This document shows, one piece after another, positions 17,990 to 26,766 of a DNA stretch of 64,000 nt. This DNA comes from Gammaproteobacteria bacterium (lineage in GTDB: Bacteria; Pseudomonadota; Gammaproteobacteria; HK1), in the NCBI GenBank assembly GCA_012103455.1, contig WLWT01000001.1, forward strand, positions 2,590,001-2,654,000, written 5' to 3'. The first letter of the stretch is position 1. Each line of letters opens with the position of its first letter. A model generated the notes under the pieces. That model was given only the letters and a program-made list of their open reading frames with translations, did no database searches and had not been told where the DNA came from. The position numbers and the translations under genes were made by a program.

Positions 17990-18722
17990 CTAGTCGGATA
18001 ATTCCTCTCTTAGCTGCTGGTAGCGGTTGAGTATGGCTTGACGCTTGACCTGTATGGAAGCGGATTCTCCGGGCAAGCCGGGGCCGCCGGTAACATGCAG
18101 CCACAACATATAGAGCCAACCCACCGCCGCGTAGCACGAAGTCGAGTAGGTTAACAGTATGGAGAAAGCTTCCGTTTGGCGGCGTAGAATTTCCTTCAAG
18201 CCGGCTGCCACGAACGCCATTGCCAGCAATTGCAACGGGATGGCGATGAGTAAGAGCGCACCGGGGGAGAACAAAAACGGTTCATAGCCACGGTTGATAC
18301 AGAACAAGATGACGCCCAGCACCACCAGCCAGGCAATGACGGGTGGCGGTTTGGGCAGGGTGGATAGAAAAGACCAACAGATCCCGAGTACGGCGAGGAA
18401 GGCGAGTGTGGTGGGCTAAAAGAAGCCCCTATCGAGCAGGGTCAACACGGCCAGCACCACGATTGGTACATACACCGCCATGTTGATGCAGTGGCCGTAG
18501 AGCGGTGCGGTATGCTGCCCGGTGTAAATCTTCAACCCGCGGCACTAGCACGCGAAAATAAAATTCGACGCAGGCGAGGAGCAGGGCGCTTAGCAAAAAA
18601 CGGGTCGTCGAGGCACTGGCTAAGTCGTGAGAAATGGTGAAGTCAAGACCCGGCAGTACGATGACGCTCAAGGCTAGCAGGAGGGTGGCACGCTCTAGAT
18701 ATTGGGTGAGTAGCGGATTCAT
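17990..18722 (-). pseudogene. Multi-helix membrane protein, frameshifted and with an in-frame amber
   Basis: The start (ATG 18722, after GGAGGGAAG) encodes a hydrophobic N-terminus, LLALSVIVLPGLDF. Around 18540 the reading shifts by one base into a frame encoding LKIYTGQHTAPLYGHCINMA. That frame meets TAG at about 18417 and continues without shift as TTLAFLAVLGICWSF down to 17990. The uninterrupted protein would have about seven transmembrane segments. I do not recognise the family. Two independent lesions, one a substitution-type stop, argue that it is a true pseudogene rather than an error. Confidence 0.6.
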
Positions 18723-18758
18723 TGCGCTTCCCTCCAGGTGGACCCCATTTTGCCACGG

Positions 18759-19698
18759 CTACATAACAAACCATGGACGCCACAGTGCTACGGCAAGAAG
18801 ATGGAGCACGCCGATGTCATGGCCTGAGACGGCGGGCAATAGATTGACGATGATGAAACAGTTGACGTAAGCGAAGGCGCCGATGGCGAGTATTAAAGCC
18901 AATGGATCTTGGAGTTTGCGGTACACCCAAAGCCCTAGTGGTATGGGTGCGTAGAGCCAGAAGTGGTCCACCGGATCGGATGAGAAAATAACCAGGGTAG
19001 AGAATAAAGGGCGCCGCTAACAATAGTCATTTTTTCGTGAGTGCAAGGAAGCACCGCGCGCACAACCGCAGTGTATAGGTGATACCTGAGGATTGGAGCA
19101 CGGCGCTGATGCCGCAATCGCGGAAAAAGTGCATTGTTAGAGATGCCCTAAATTGACTGCCCGTGGCGCCACGTCGGGTAAGCGTTCAATGAAACGGCTG
19201 ATCCAGGCCGTTGCCAAGGTGAGCCCCAGTAGGGGCACCGCGTTCGTGCCGATGCGATAGCCTTTGTCCCACAGCCACAGGGTGAGGAACATCCAGGCGG
19301 CCATGAGGGAGGTGACGCCCACCAGGCCTAGCCAGTTCTCCGTCAGGAATGGGTGCAGGTACACGTTCCACGCGCTGTGTTGCTCTACGAACTCATCGTC
19401 CGAACTCCGTTCGGTTTCAGGCGCGGCGCTAAATTCCGCATCCTCCTCCGGTAGGCTCCGGCCGCGCTCGTCACGGGCCGATACCGTTGCCGCTCTTGGC
19501 GCCGCTTCGCTAGGTTGCGCAGTTGCGCGCGGAGCCACATCAGGCTTAGCCGTGCTCACAGGTGCCGGCGCCTCGGCGACGGGCGCCACAGACTCTAATG
19601 CCAGCCAGCCGCTGCACTACTACGAGTACGAGCCGCCGTAGCGCTTCGGCGGCGCCGATACCGGGCGTGAAGAAGGGTTGTTTTTCCCGCTCGCCCAT
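18759..19698 (-). pseudogene. Membrane protein gene split by a MITE insertion
   Basis: The 5' half (19698 to 19149) encodes a hydrophilic, alanine/proline-rich N-terminus and then two hydrophobic segments (NWLGLVGVTSLMAAWMF and AVPLLGLTLATAWI). A 140-bp MITE with TAAA duplications interrupts it. The 3' half (19008-18759) resumes in a frame encoding VDHFWLYAPIPLGLWVYRK and two more helices, ending with LWRPWFVM. A frame change near 19620 separates the first ~35 residues. The overall shape resembles DUF2339-like polytopic proteins, but this is a weak guess. Downstream, 36 bases away, lies a second decayed membrane gene. Confidence 0.5.
19009..19148 (-). mobile_element. MITE copy 1 (140 bp, TAAA target duplication)
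   Basis: Ends GGGCGCC... and ...GATGCCC form near-perfect inverted repeats with the other five copies. Flanks are TAAA at 19005-19008 and 19149-19152, a 4-bp target duplication. It is inserted in a membrane-protein gene. No coding capacity; orientation is given relative to copies 3-6. Confidence 0.9.
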
Positions 19699-20030
19699 GC
19701 TGGGTAAAGCGATGGAAATGGCAGCGGCTTAGATGGGTACCGGTCAGATGGATGCCAGGCGCGCATGACGGATTTCGGTGAGCGGCGCCGGCCTCTAGAG
19801 CGTATTGAAGTGATTCATGTTTATCAGTTATTATAAGAAATAAATTCATATTAAGAAGCAAATTCATGTTGTATCGGCTTGCAATTGGTGTTATACAATG
19901 TTCTTAGCAGATCAAATCAGAAGGATGCTCACAACCCAACTGGAAGCCGAGTATTGATGGTTGCTCTTACGGTAATAACCATAAATCTCGGGCCATATAA
20001 TCAGTAGTACCTGCACAAGGCCATACTCTT
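19650..20030. other. Gap with AT-rich leader and decayed sequence
   Basis: The left part is the GC-rich 5' remnant of the membrane pseudogene on the minus strand. From about 19800 the base composition turns AT-rich, with an 18-bp imperfect tandem repeat at 19834-19869. A probable promoter for the PEP-CTERM gene follows. No further gene is supported. Confidence 0.5.
19869..19897 (+). promoter_or_regulatory. Putative sigma70-type promoter of the PEP-CTERM protease gene
   Basis: TTGTAT at 19869-19874 and TATACA at 19892-19897 are separated by 17 bases in an AT-rich tract, about 135 bases before the ATG at 20031. Position and spacing fit, though the -35 is a weak match. Confidence 0.45.
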
Positions 20031-21170
20031 ATGCGAAATATCTGCAATCGAATTTGGCGATTGGGAATCACTATCGCGGTTTTTTTTAGTATATCCCTAC
20101 CTTCGTCTGCACTGACTATCAAATTTAACGATGTCACAGTTGGCGGCGCGATAAATAGGCAGGCTTTACAAGGATTTAACGAGGCTGCTTCGATTTGGTC
20201 TAGTCTTTTTACCGATCCAACCACTATCCGAATTGATATCGCTTATCAACCCATACTCGGCAGTCCTCTCATACCCGGCAGTACTCTTGGGTACGCAACG
20301 TCTGCAACCGTAAGCACTTCTGTTAGCCAAGTTCTTCACGGATTGCGTAACGATGCTTTATCGTCTTTCGATCAAAGAGCTATTGCCCATCTGCCGGCAA
20401 CGAACGTATCACGAGCACCTTCAACTGCAGGTAGGGAGGCGCTTATCTACTTGACAACGGAGCCATCCCCATCCGTACCTAACACTAGCCGTGTATTAGA
20501 TAACGATGGCAGCAACAACAATTCAGTCCTCAATGCGTATAGAGCAAACCTTAAAGGCTTGAACTTACTCATTGACGATGGAGAGACCCCTGACGGTAGT
20601 ATTACTTTTAATAGTGATGTGGCGTTCGATTTCGATCGGTCGGATGGTATCAGTGCTGATTCATTTGACTTCGTTGGCGTTGCTCTTCATGAAATCGGTC
20701 ATATTCTCGGTTTCACCAGCGGTGTCGCTGACGTTGATGGGTTCTCGGAAATTCTTCTCGACGATTATCGAATTTTTAGTGTTCTTGACCTGTTCCGCTA
20801 TTCTGAGGAGAGCCTACGTGAAGGGCCTGGTATTCTTGACTTAGCCGCTGGTGGTACCCCCTATTTTTCAATCGATGGAGGGGTAACGAATAGCGGGCTC
20901 TTCTCAACCGGCCCAACCAATGGTGATGGCCAGCAGCCGGGCCATTGGAAGGACTTCTTGGGGCTAGGCCTTTGGGATCCCTCATTGTCCAAAGGAGAAT
21001 TGGGCAAGATTTCATCATTGGATTTACTCGCATTTGATGTCATCGGATGGGATCGGGCCGCCGTTGCTTTTGAACCTAGCGTATTGATGTTGTTTGCATC
21101 CGGTATGTTGGGGATGTTTTGGATAAGACGGTTTAAACCCAAGTCCGCCCAAGTCCGCGTTGATCTCTAG
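20031..21170 (+). CDS. PEP-CTERM-anchored zinc metalloprotease (NF038122-like)
   Basis: A 379-residue exported protein. A signal peptide (LGITIAVFFSISLPSSA) precedes a metzincin-like domain with HEIGH at residues 220-224 followed by GFTSGVADVDGF. The C-terminus, from about 347, has EPS, a hydrophobic helix (VLMLFASGMLGMFWI) and RRFK: the tripartite PEP-CTERM sorting signal cleaved by exosortase. It is probably a surface or extracellular-matrix protease. No exosortase is in this window. Codon use is noticeably more AT-rich than its neighbours, suggesting recent acquisition. The stop codon touches a MITE copy directly. Confidence 0.85.
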   Translation: MRNICNRIWRLGITIAVFFSISLPSSALTIKFNDVTVGGAINRQALQGFNEAASIWSSLFTDPTTIRIDIAYQPILGSPLIPGSTLGYATSATVSTSVSQVLHGLRNDALSSFDQRAIAHLPATNVSRAPSTAGREALIYLTTEPSPSVPNTSRVLDNDGSNNNSVLNAYRANLKGLNLLIDDGETPDGSITFNSDVAFDFDRSDGISADSFDFVGVALHEIGHILGFTSGVADVDGFSEILLDDYRIFSVLDLFRYSEESLREGPGILDLAAGGTPYFSIDGGVTNSGLFSTGPTNGDGQQPGHWKDFLGLGLWDPSLSKGELGKISSLDLLAFDVIGWDRAAVAFEPSVLMLFASGMLGMFWIRRFKPKSAQVRVDL

Positions 21171-21171
21171 G

Positions 21172-21269
21172 GCGCCTCGCGCAGAACCGCAGTGTATAGG
21201 TGATACATGAGGATTGGAGCACGGATCTGACGCCGCAATCGCGGAAAAAGTGCATTTTTAGAGATGCCC
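21172..21269 (-). mobile_element. MITE copy 2 (98 bp, internally deleted)
   Basis: The left end GGGCGCCTC joins directly to the internal GCGCAGAACCGCAG segment, so about 42 bases are missing compared with the 140-bp copies. The right end ATTTTTAGAGATGCCC is intact. No matching 4-bp flank is visible. It truncates the DUF4381 gene. Confidence 0.85.
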
Positions 21270-21751
21270 TTTTAGGAGCTTTCAACCAGCGGCGGCTTAT
21301 ATTGATCAATGCACGCGCATTCGCCTCGTCCACCTGTTCGGGGTGAGCATAGGGCGCCCATAGAAGACAAGTTCCGCCCGCTGATGTGAACAGCGGCGTT
21401 TCACTATGGCCTAGTTGTGCATCCAGTATTTCAAGCCATCTCCGATCATGTACCCCAGCCCACTTCGGCCCGCGCGTTCGGATCACAAAGCGACGTATCA
21501 ACTGTGAGATGGCGGCGGTGGCGTGTGCCGGTGGTATGTCTTGATTTAAAGACGCCTCGATCTGGCTAAGTTCGTGTAGGGCTGCGTAGGTGGGGGAGTT
21601 ACGGCGGCGCTTATGCACGAGCGCAAAAGTGCAAACGCTCACTAGTAATAGAGCGGCCAGGAGCCACCCTCCAAGCGGTACGCTAAAACCCCACCGGCTC
21701 GGGCAGTTCTCTATCTTTCAGTCCTGTAAGAGATTGCGCAGCTTCGTTCAT
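21270..21751 (-). pseudogene. DUF4381 protein, frameshifted and 3'-truncated by a MITE
   Basis: ATG 21751 encodes NEAAQSLTGLKDRELPEPVGF, the usual N-terminus; an extra T in a TTTT run near 21685 then shifts the frame, and the transmembrane helix GGWLLAALLLVSVCTFALV continues in the other frame with ALHELSQIEASL and a domain to RRWLKAP. The C-terminus is replaced by MITE sequence. DUF4381 genes lie between DUF58 and BatA genes in aerotolerance-type clusters, which matches its place downstream of DUF58 here. Confidence 0.7.
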
Positions 21752-21758
21752 CGTTTAT

Positions 21759-22757
21759 TTATGGCACGTGCATCCATTGTTGCATGACGCCGGTTAACGT
21801 ATCTACGGCAGCGTTCTGTGTACTGACGCTCAGCAGTTCGATGTTATGGCTAAGGAACTGCCAGTTTATCTTCTCGCGGTGCTCATCGAATTGGCTGGCG
21901 TAGCGTTTGCGTTCGCGATTATCTTTTCCAGGGATGAGCCAACGCCCTAAGCCATCCGTCACCTGATAGTCCGCCGCTACCGGTAAAGTTGCTTCCAACG
22001 CATCGAAGATCAAGATAGCGGTGGTTTGTGCGCGGCCTGCACATTGCGCCAGCGCTCGGAGGCCGTTGTCATGCAGTGTGTGAAAATCGCTGATGACGAT
22101 AAGGCGATCGCCAACTCGGGTGCGGTTTGCGGTTTCCTGCAAGGCGGCGTCTAGCGCCGATTCGCGCAAGTTCTCACCGGGCAAACATTGCAGCGCCTCC
22201 AGTGCCTGAAAGAGTGCCATCACCCCGGCACTGCGGAGGTTAGGCGCAGCGTAGCGTATTCGTGTGGCACCGCTCACGGCTCCGCCCACCCGAGCGTCAT
22301 CTTCCACTGCCATCCAAGTGATGAGTGCGGCTAGGCGGGCGGCTAATACCGACTTGAAGGCGCAGCGGGTGCCGAAGGCCATGCTGGGGCCTACATCGGC
22401 TAGCACCAGCACCGGGCGCTCGCGCTCCTCCTTATACACTTTGGTGTAGGTCTCGCCCATGCGGGCGGTGACGCGCCAGTCGATGGTGCGCATGTCATCG
22501 CCCAGGCCGCAGCGGCGGGATTCTTCAAAGTCGAGGCCGCGGCCGCGGTGGGCCGAACGGTGACCTGCCGATGCTACATGCCGGGCGGCGTTGCGCGCCG
22601 CCCGCAACGCCGCCGCCTGGCTGCGAAGTGCCGCTAAGTCAGCGGCGCGTATATGCACCGCACTGCTGAGAGTGACTCCAGTTTGGGTAGCTCTGGCTTG
22701 GGTGGGTTGCTGGCATGCCAAGCTAAGGCACCGGAACGGCGCGCAGTAGCGCGTCAA
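21759..22757 (-). CDS. DUF58 protein of a MoxR-linked cluster
   Basis: A 332-residue protein with the DUF58 hallmark GDDMRTIDWRVTARMG (~residues 87-102) followed by a von Willebrand A-like fold containing VLVLADVGPSM and LIVISDFHTL. Such proteins are encoded beside MoxR AAA+ ATPases and are thought to act in assembly or cofactor insertion of envelope complexes. The start is uncertain; ATG 22757 overlaps the MoxR end by 35 bases, and GTG 22658 is an alternative. It appears intact although its operon partners are truncated. Confidence 0.8.
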   Translation of the reverse strand: MTRYCAPFRCLSLACQQPTQARATQTGVTLSSAVHIRAADLAALRSQAAALRAARNAARHVASAGHRSAHRGRGLDFEESRRCGLGDDMRTIDWRVTARMGETYTKVYKEERERPVLVLADVGPSMAFGTRCAFKSVLAARLAALITWMAVEDDARVGGAVSGATRIRYAAPNLRSAGVMALFQALEALQCLPGENLRESALDAALQETANRTRVGDRLIVISDFHTLHDNGLRALAQCAGRAQTTAILIFDALEATLPVAADYQVTDGLGRWLIPGKDNRERKRYASQFDEHREKINWQFLSHNIELLSVSTQNAAVDTLTGVMQQWMHVP

Positions 22758-22995
22758 TTAGGGTGTCGGCGGTGATGCCGCTGGCTTGGGCCCCGTGCGC
22801 CAGGACCAGACGATGGCGTAGCACTTCATGGGCCATGGCATGCACATCGCCAGGGACCACATAGTCACGCCCATCCAACCAGGCATGGGCGCGGCAGACC
22901 CGGTCGAAGGCGAGGCTGGCCCGCGGGCTGGCGCCGATGATCACCGCGTCCGGTAACTCGGGTACGTATGGACTTGGCGCCTGTGTCGCCCGCAC
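22723..22995 (-). pseudogene. MoxR ATPase, C-terminal fragment
   Basis: Only the last ~90 residues of a MoxR-type AAA+ protein remain: GASPRASLAFDRVCRAHAWL, GRDYVVPGDV and HRLVLAHGAQA, the arginine-finger/sensor-2 lid region. The Walker A and B half is absent, because at about 23000 the sequence changes abruptly to an oppositely oriented BatC fragment. This marks a deletion/inversion junction. Confidence 0.75.
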
Positions 22996-23004
22996 CAGTT
23001 CTAT

Positions 23005-23626
23005 GATGTACCGTGTTTACGAGCAGGTGCTTGCCATGGTGCCTGAGCACGCCCAGGCGGCGCACAATCACGCCATCGTGGCGAATGCCTTAGCCGGGCA
23101 ACCGGCTATGGCTGATCCTGACCGAAATGATGACGAGGGCGGGCCGGAAGCGCCGGCGGTGGACGAGGCGAGTCCTCGCAACGATCCGGCTACCACGCGC
23201 CCCATTGCCCGCGCCGCGGGGGGTGAGCAACAAAGAAGTGCGCGTACCGCATCTGATGACGTGGGACGTTTGCCCTCTAGCGCCGAGCATTATCAAGGCG
23301 CTTACGCGGCGCCGGAAAACCCGGCTGAAGCGCCCAGCGTGTTGGCGCTGCCGGGGCAGGCGCATGAACCGGTGGAGCGGCCATCCGGTGATGCGTACGT
23401 GCAGGCGGTGTTGGTGCCTGTGCCCGAGGTGATCAGCGCCGAAGAGAAGAACCAGATGATGGAGCAATGGCTGCGTGAGGTACCGGATGATCCCATCGGG
23501 CTGCTGCGTAACAAATTGAAGCTGCGCCACCTACGGGCGGTCCAGGTGCCTGAGATCGAGGCGCCTGCAATCCGGGCGTGGAATGTCGCTGGGATTGAAC
23601 CGCCGGTGCCGGGCAGTCCGTGGTGA
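23005..23626 (+). pseudogene. BatC/BatB-type TPR protein, C-terminal fragment
   Basis: The (+) strand encodes one TPR-like repeat (VYEQVLAMVPEHAQAAHNHAI), a charged low-complexity stretch, and the characteristic end KNQMMEQWLREVPDDPIGLLRNKL of Bat TPR proteins. No vWA domain precedes it; the sequence starts at the junction with the MoxR fragment. The end overlaps the BatD start (GTG 23620), as in intact clusters. Confidence 0.65.
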
Positions 23627-25000
23627 GCCGGTGTCTAGGACAGCATACCTGGTCAGGGCCGCTTTTGGCCGCCATATCGGCGCTCTTCGCGAGGGGGTAT
23701 TGCATCACGGTGCAGGCGGTGCAGAAAGCCTGGATAGAAACCATCGTGACGCCAACCACGCCCTATGTGCAGCAACATGTTTTGTATACAGTGCGCGCGT
23801 TTTGGCACAAGACCCTGCGCGACGGTGAATTGAAGGTCGCCTTGCCACACGGCGCTGTCGCCGAGCGGTTCGGTGATGCGGCACGGTTTGAGCGCTTGTT
23901 GGGCACCGAGGTGTTTAACGTCATCGAGCGCCGCTGGGTATTGGCCGCCGCTGCCAGCGGTACGCTCGCTATCGCACCGGCGCAGTTGCGCGCGCAGGCG
24001 CCGGTCAAAAAAGCGGCGGGCGGCCTGGATCTCTACGGTAGGGACTATAGGCAGGCCGATTGGAGCTATCTAACGGCTACAGGCGATGCATATGTTCTAA
24101 CCGTTCGCCCGCGGCCTGCCAGCGATCCTTATGGTGCCAGTGGGAGCGCTTGGTTGCCTGCCGTGTCTTTGAATGTGCGCACCTATTGGCAAGAGCATGA
24201 CGGGACGCGGGCAGCCGTTGGCGAACCCACCACCTGGGTGGTGGCGGTTGCCGCTAGAGGCCTGGCGGCGGCGCAATTGCCGGTAGTGGTGCCGCCGCAA
24301 CGGGCTGGATTGCAGGTGTATGAAGTGGGCAACACGGTCGCGGCGCGGGCCGCGCAATCCGGTTTGCTCACCACCCGGGTACAGCGCTTTGCCATGGTGT
24401 CACGGCGCGGCGGCGAGTTTGCACTGCCACCGGTTCAGATACCTTGGTGGGACGTCAATGCCGATGTGCCGCGGGTAGCCCGCGCGCCAGGACGCACCCT
24501 CACTACCCTCAGCGCTGCTCCAGCTAAGAGCGATGAACAGTCAATGCGTTTTATCACCGGTGGGGTGCTGTTTGCCGCCGTCGCGGGGATCATGACCGCG
24601 GGGATCATGGTTGCAGGGATCGGGGCTGCGGGGATCGGGGCCGCTGGGATCAGGCACGGGCGGGTTGCGCTGCTCCGTTGGATGCTTTGGATACGCTTGC
24701 GCATCGCTTTTGGCAGGGGCCGGGAAGCGTCCGTCAGACGTTTGATTCTGGCCGTGGGTGTAAACGTACGGCCGGCACCAGCCGGCGTCGCTGCTGGCAA
24801 TACACCATGCGGTTACCCAGACTCGTGTCGCCCGTTGGCTGGCACAGTTGGACCGTCAGGCTTTCGGTAAGCCCGGTAGTGGAAGAAAAGAGATTCAGGA
24901 GCTGCGCTTCAAGGATGTCAAGACGGCGCTGGAGGACGTGTTCAAGTATGAGAAAGAATGTTTACCGGTGGGAGGGTTGCCGCCCCTCTACAAGCCGTAG
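23620..25000 (+). pseudogene. BatD-like aerotolerance protein, frameshifted near its end
   Basis: The main open frame to 24870 (416 residues) has BatD features: VTPTTPYVQQHVLYTVRAF, ERRWVLAAAASGTLAIAP, RFAMVSRRGGEFALPPVQIPWW and a C-terminal transmembrane segment around residue 320. It lacks the usual signal peptide and first domain. Past about 24820 the sensible reading moves to another frame, which encodes TRVARWLAQLDRQAFG and ends at TAG 24998. The transmembrane part contains a 15-bp tandem repeat. BatD proteins are periplasmic-facing partners of BatA/B; this copy is probably non-functional. Confidence 0.6.
24586..24660 (+). repeat. 15-bp tandem repeat, 5 units, inside the BatD membrane segment
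   Basis: GGGATC recurs at 24586, 24601, 24616, 24631 and 24646, each followed by a variable nine bases. In frame it encodes AGI-x-x repeats within a hydrophobic stretch. Length variation here would change helix length without a frameshift. Confidence 0.85.
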
Positions 25001-25334
25001 CGAGGCGGTCTAGTCCGGTTTTTGCGATAGCCAACCTATTAGCGGTTGCAGATGTACATCGTGATTTCGAAGCCGAAGCGAATTTCTTCAAACTGAGGTT
25101 TAGTCCACATGGTCAAGTCTCCTATTGGCGTCACTGTGTGAGTCTAGCGCGCCACGGCTAGGGATATCAACGCCGATCAACGCCGGTGTTTGAGAACTCT
25201 CGAACCGTCTTGAGGTTCTTTCGTAGCCGGTTGCCAGCACGGGCACGCCAGAGCAAAATGTTTCCGCTCACCTGCGAATAGAACCAAAAACCACTGACTT
25301 CGAACCGAGGGAGGAAGTTTATCTTAGGAAAGCT

Positions 25335-26297
25335 ATGCCTACTAAAGCTATCCGCTTGGCAGTCACTTGCGGTTTTGTGACGGGTTTGTTGGCTGGTCCG
25401 GCCGGCGCACAGACGGCGGCAGGCTTGGCCAAGGACGCATACACCCCCGACAACGTGTTGACGCTGGGAATGGGCCACGGCCAGCAGCGTTACAGCCCGC
25501 TGGTGCAGCTCAACAAGAAATCCGTCAAGCGCTTGGTGCCGGTTTGGAACTACGCCTTGGGCAACAACCGCGGCCAGGAGTCGCAGCCGTTGATTTACAA
25601 CGGTGTCATGTATGTCACCACCCACGATAAAACCCACGCTATCAATACGAAGACGGGCCGTCAGCTCTAGGTTCACGCTATCGAGTATCCCCCGCAGACC
25701 ACCCGCATCGTATGCTGCGGCATCCTCAACCGTGGCGGTGCTCTGTACGAAGGCAAGTTTTACCGGGCGACCCTGGATGTTCACGTCATCGCCCTGGACA
25801 TAGCTACCGGCAAGGAGTTGTGGCGTTCCAAGGCGGCCGATATCGCCGACAGCTATTCCATGACCATGGTGCCGCTTATCGCCAACGGCGTGGTGGTGAC
25901 CGGCATCTCTGGCGGTGAGTACGGTACCCGGGGCTTCATCGACGGTTGGGATCCGCAAAGCGGCGAACACCTTTGGCGCAGGTATACTACAGCCGCTCCT
26001 GGCCAGCCGGGTGGTGATACCTGGCCCGGAGACACCTACAAGTTCGGTGCTGCGCCCACTTGGATTACCGGCACTTACGATCCGGATCTGGACCTTGTCT
26101 ATTGGGGCACAGGGAACGGCGGTCCGTGGTATTCCGAGTACCATAAAGGCGATAATCTGTATGTAGCCACAGTGCTCGCACTCAAGCCCGATCGGTGTTG
26201 CCCGACTACCACGGCAAAGGCCGCGGCGAGGTCAAGCGTCAGGTTGAGCTGGCCGCCACCCGTCCGTACTTGCGCACCCAATTCGAAATCATCGTGA
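25335..26297 (+). pseudogene. PQQ-dependent alcohol dehydrogenase, amber-interrupted and 3'-truncated
   Basis: A signal peptide (LAVTCGFVTGLLAGPAGAQ) and beta-propeller blades of a methanol/ethanol-type quinoprotein are readable. At 25668-25670 TAG stands where the family has tryptophan (GRQL-W), so a TGG-to-TAG change is likely; the same frame then continues with the vicinal-cysteine motif VCCGILNRG, TGKELWR, DTWPGDT and YWGTGN. Around 26190, after DNLYVATVLALKPD, similarity stops and another protein's sequence begins. About half of a ~600-residue enzyme is left, lacking the C-terminal catalytic half. Periplasmic when intact. Confidence 0.8.
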
Positions 26298-26749
26298 CGC
26301 CGCAATTCCAACGGCAGGTAAGCTCTATTGACGACCTTGAGGGGATCGCGCCGATGGTCGAGATTCAGAGCTTACCGGCCATCATATTGTGGCAGCACAA
26401 AGATGGACTGCTGATGAGCAATATCACTCACATAGCCCCCACCAAGGGGTTACTCAACCAACTGGAGACCGGTGGCGCAGTAGCTACGCTGATGGAGGTG
26501 CACCGCTTCGATCACTACCGTTTTCGCAATCCTACCACCAAGCTGCGGTGGAGCGGTTATACCCACCCCATCGGCTACAATTTCGGCTTCGCCGGTTTGG
26601 CCGGCGCTAGCGATCTGATAGCGTCGGTCAATGAAGTGCTAACCCGTTTTGCCGATAGTGCAACGCTTGCCGATATCGCCAAGCGCAATGCGTTGACTTA
26701 CTTCGCACCGGCCAAGCCGTATGTGGCCGGCAAGCTGACCATCGAATGA
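26195..26749 (+). pseudogene. Periplasmic solute-binding-protein fragment (SBP_bac_3-like)
   Basis: A 184-codon frame without a signal peptide. It encodes SSIDDLEGIAPMVEI, ILWQHKDGLL, a TLMEVHRFDHYR segment and GYNFGFAGLAGASDLIASVN, an arrangement like the second half of family-3 binding proteins. Such proteins (XoxJ-like) often sit next to quinoprotein dehydrogenase genes, so a deletion joining the two genes is a reasonable explanation. Family assignment is tentative. Confidence 0.4.
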
Positions 26750-26766
26750 AGATCTCATTTTAGGTG

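Noticed and set aside
18417..25670. Amber codons read through as pyrrolysine or by suppression
   Set aside because: TAG is used as the normal stop for other intact genes here (amidase, binding protein, TAXI protein), no pyl genes are seen, and other lesions accompany one of the ambers.
25167..26144. 325-codon minus-strand frame over the PQQ dehydrogenase remnant
   Set aside because: It stays open across the amber but has no domain signal, while the plus strand carries clear quinoprotein motifs.
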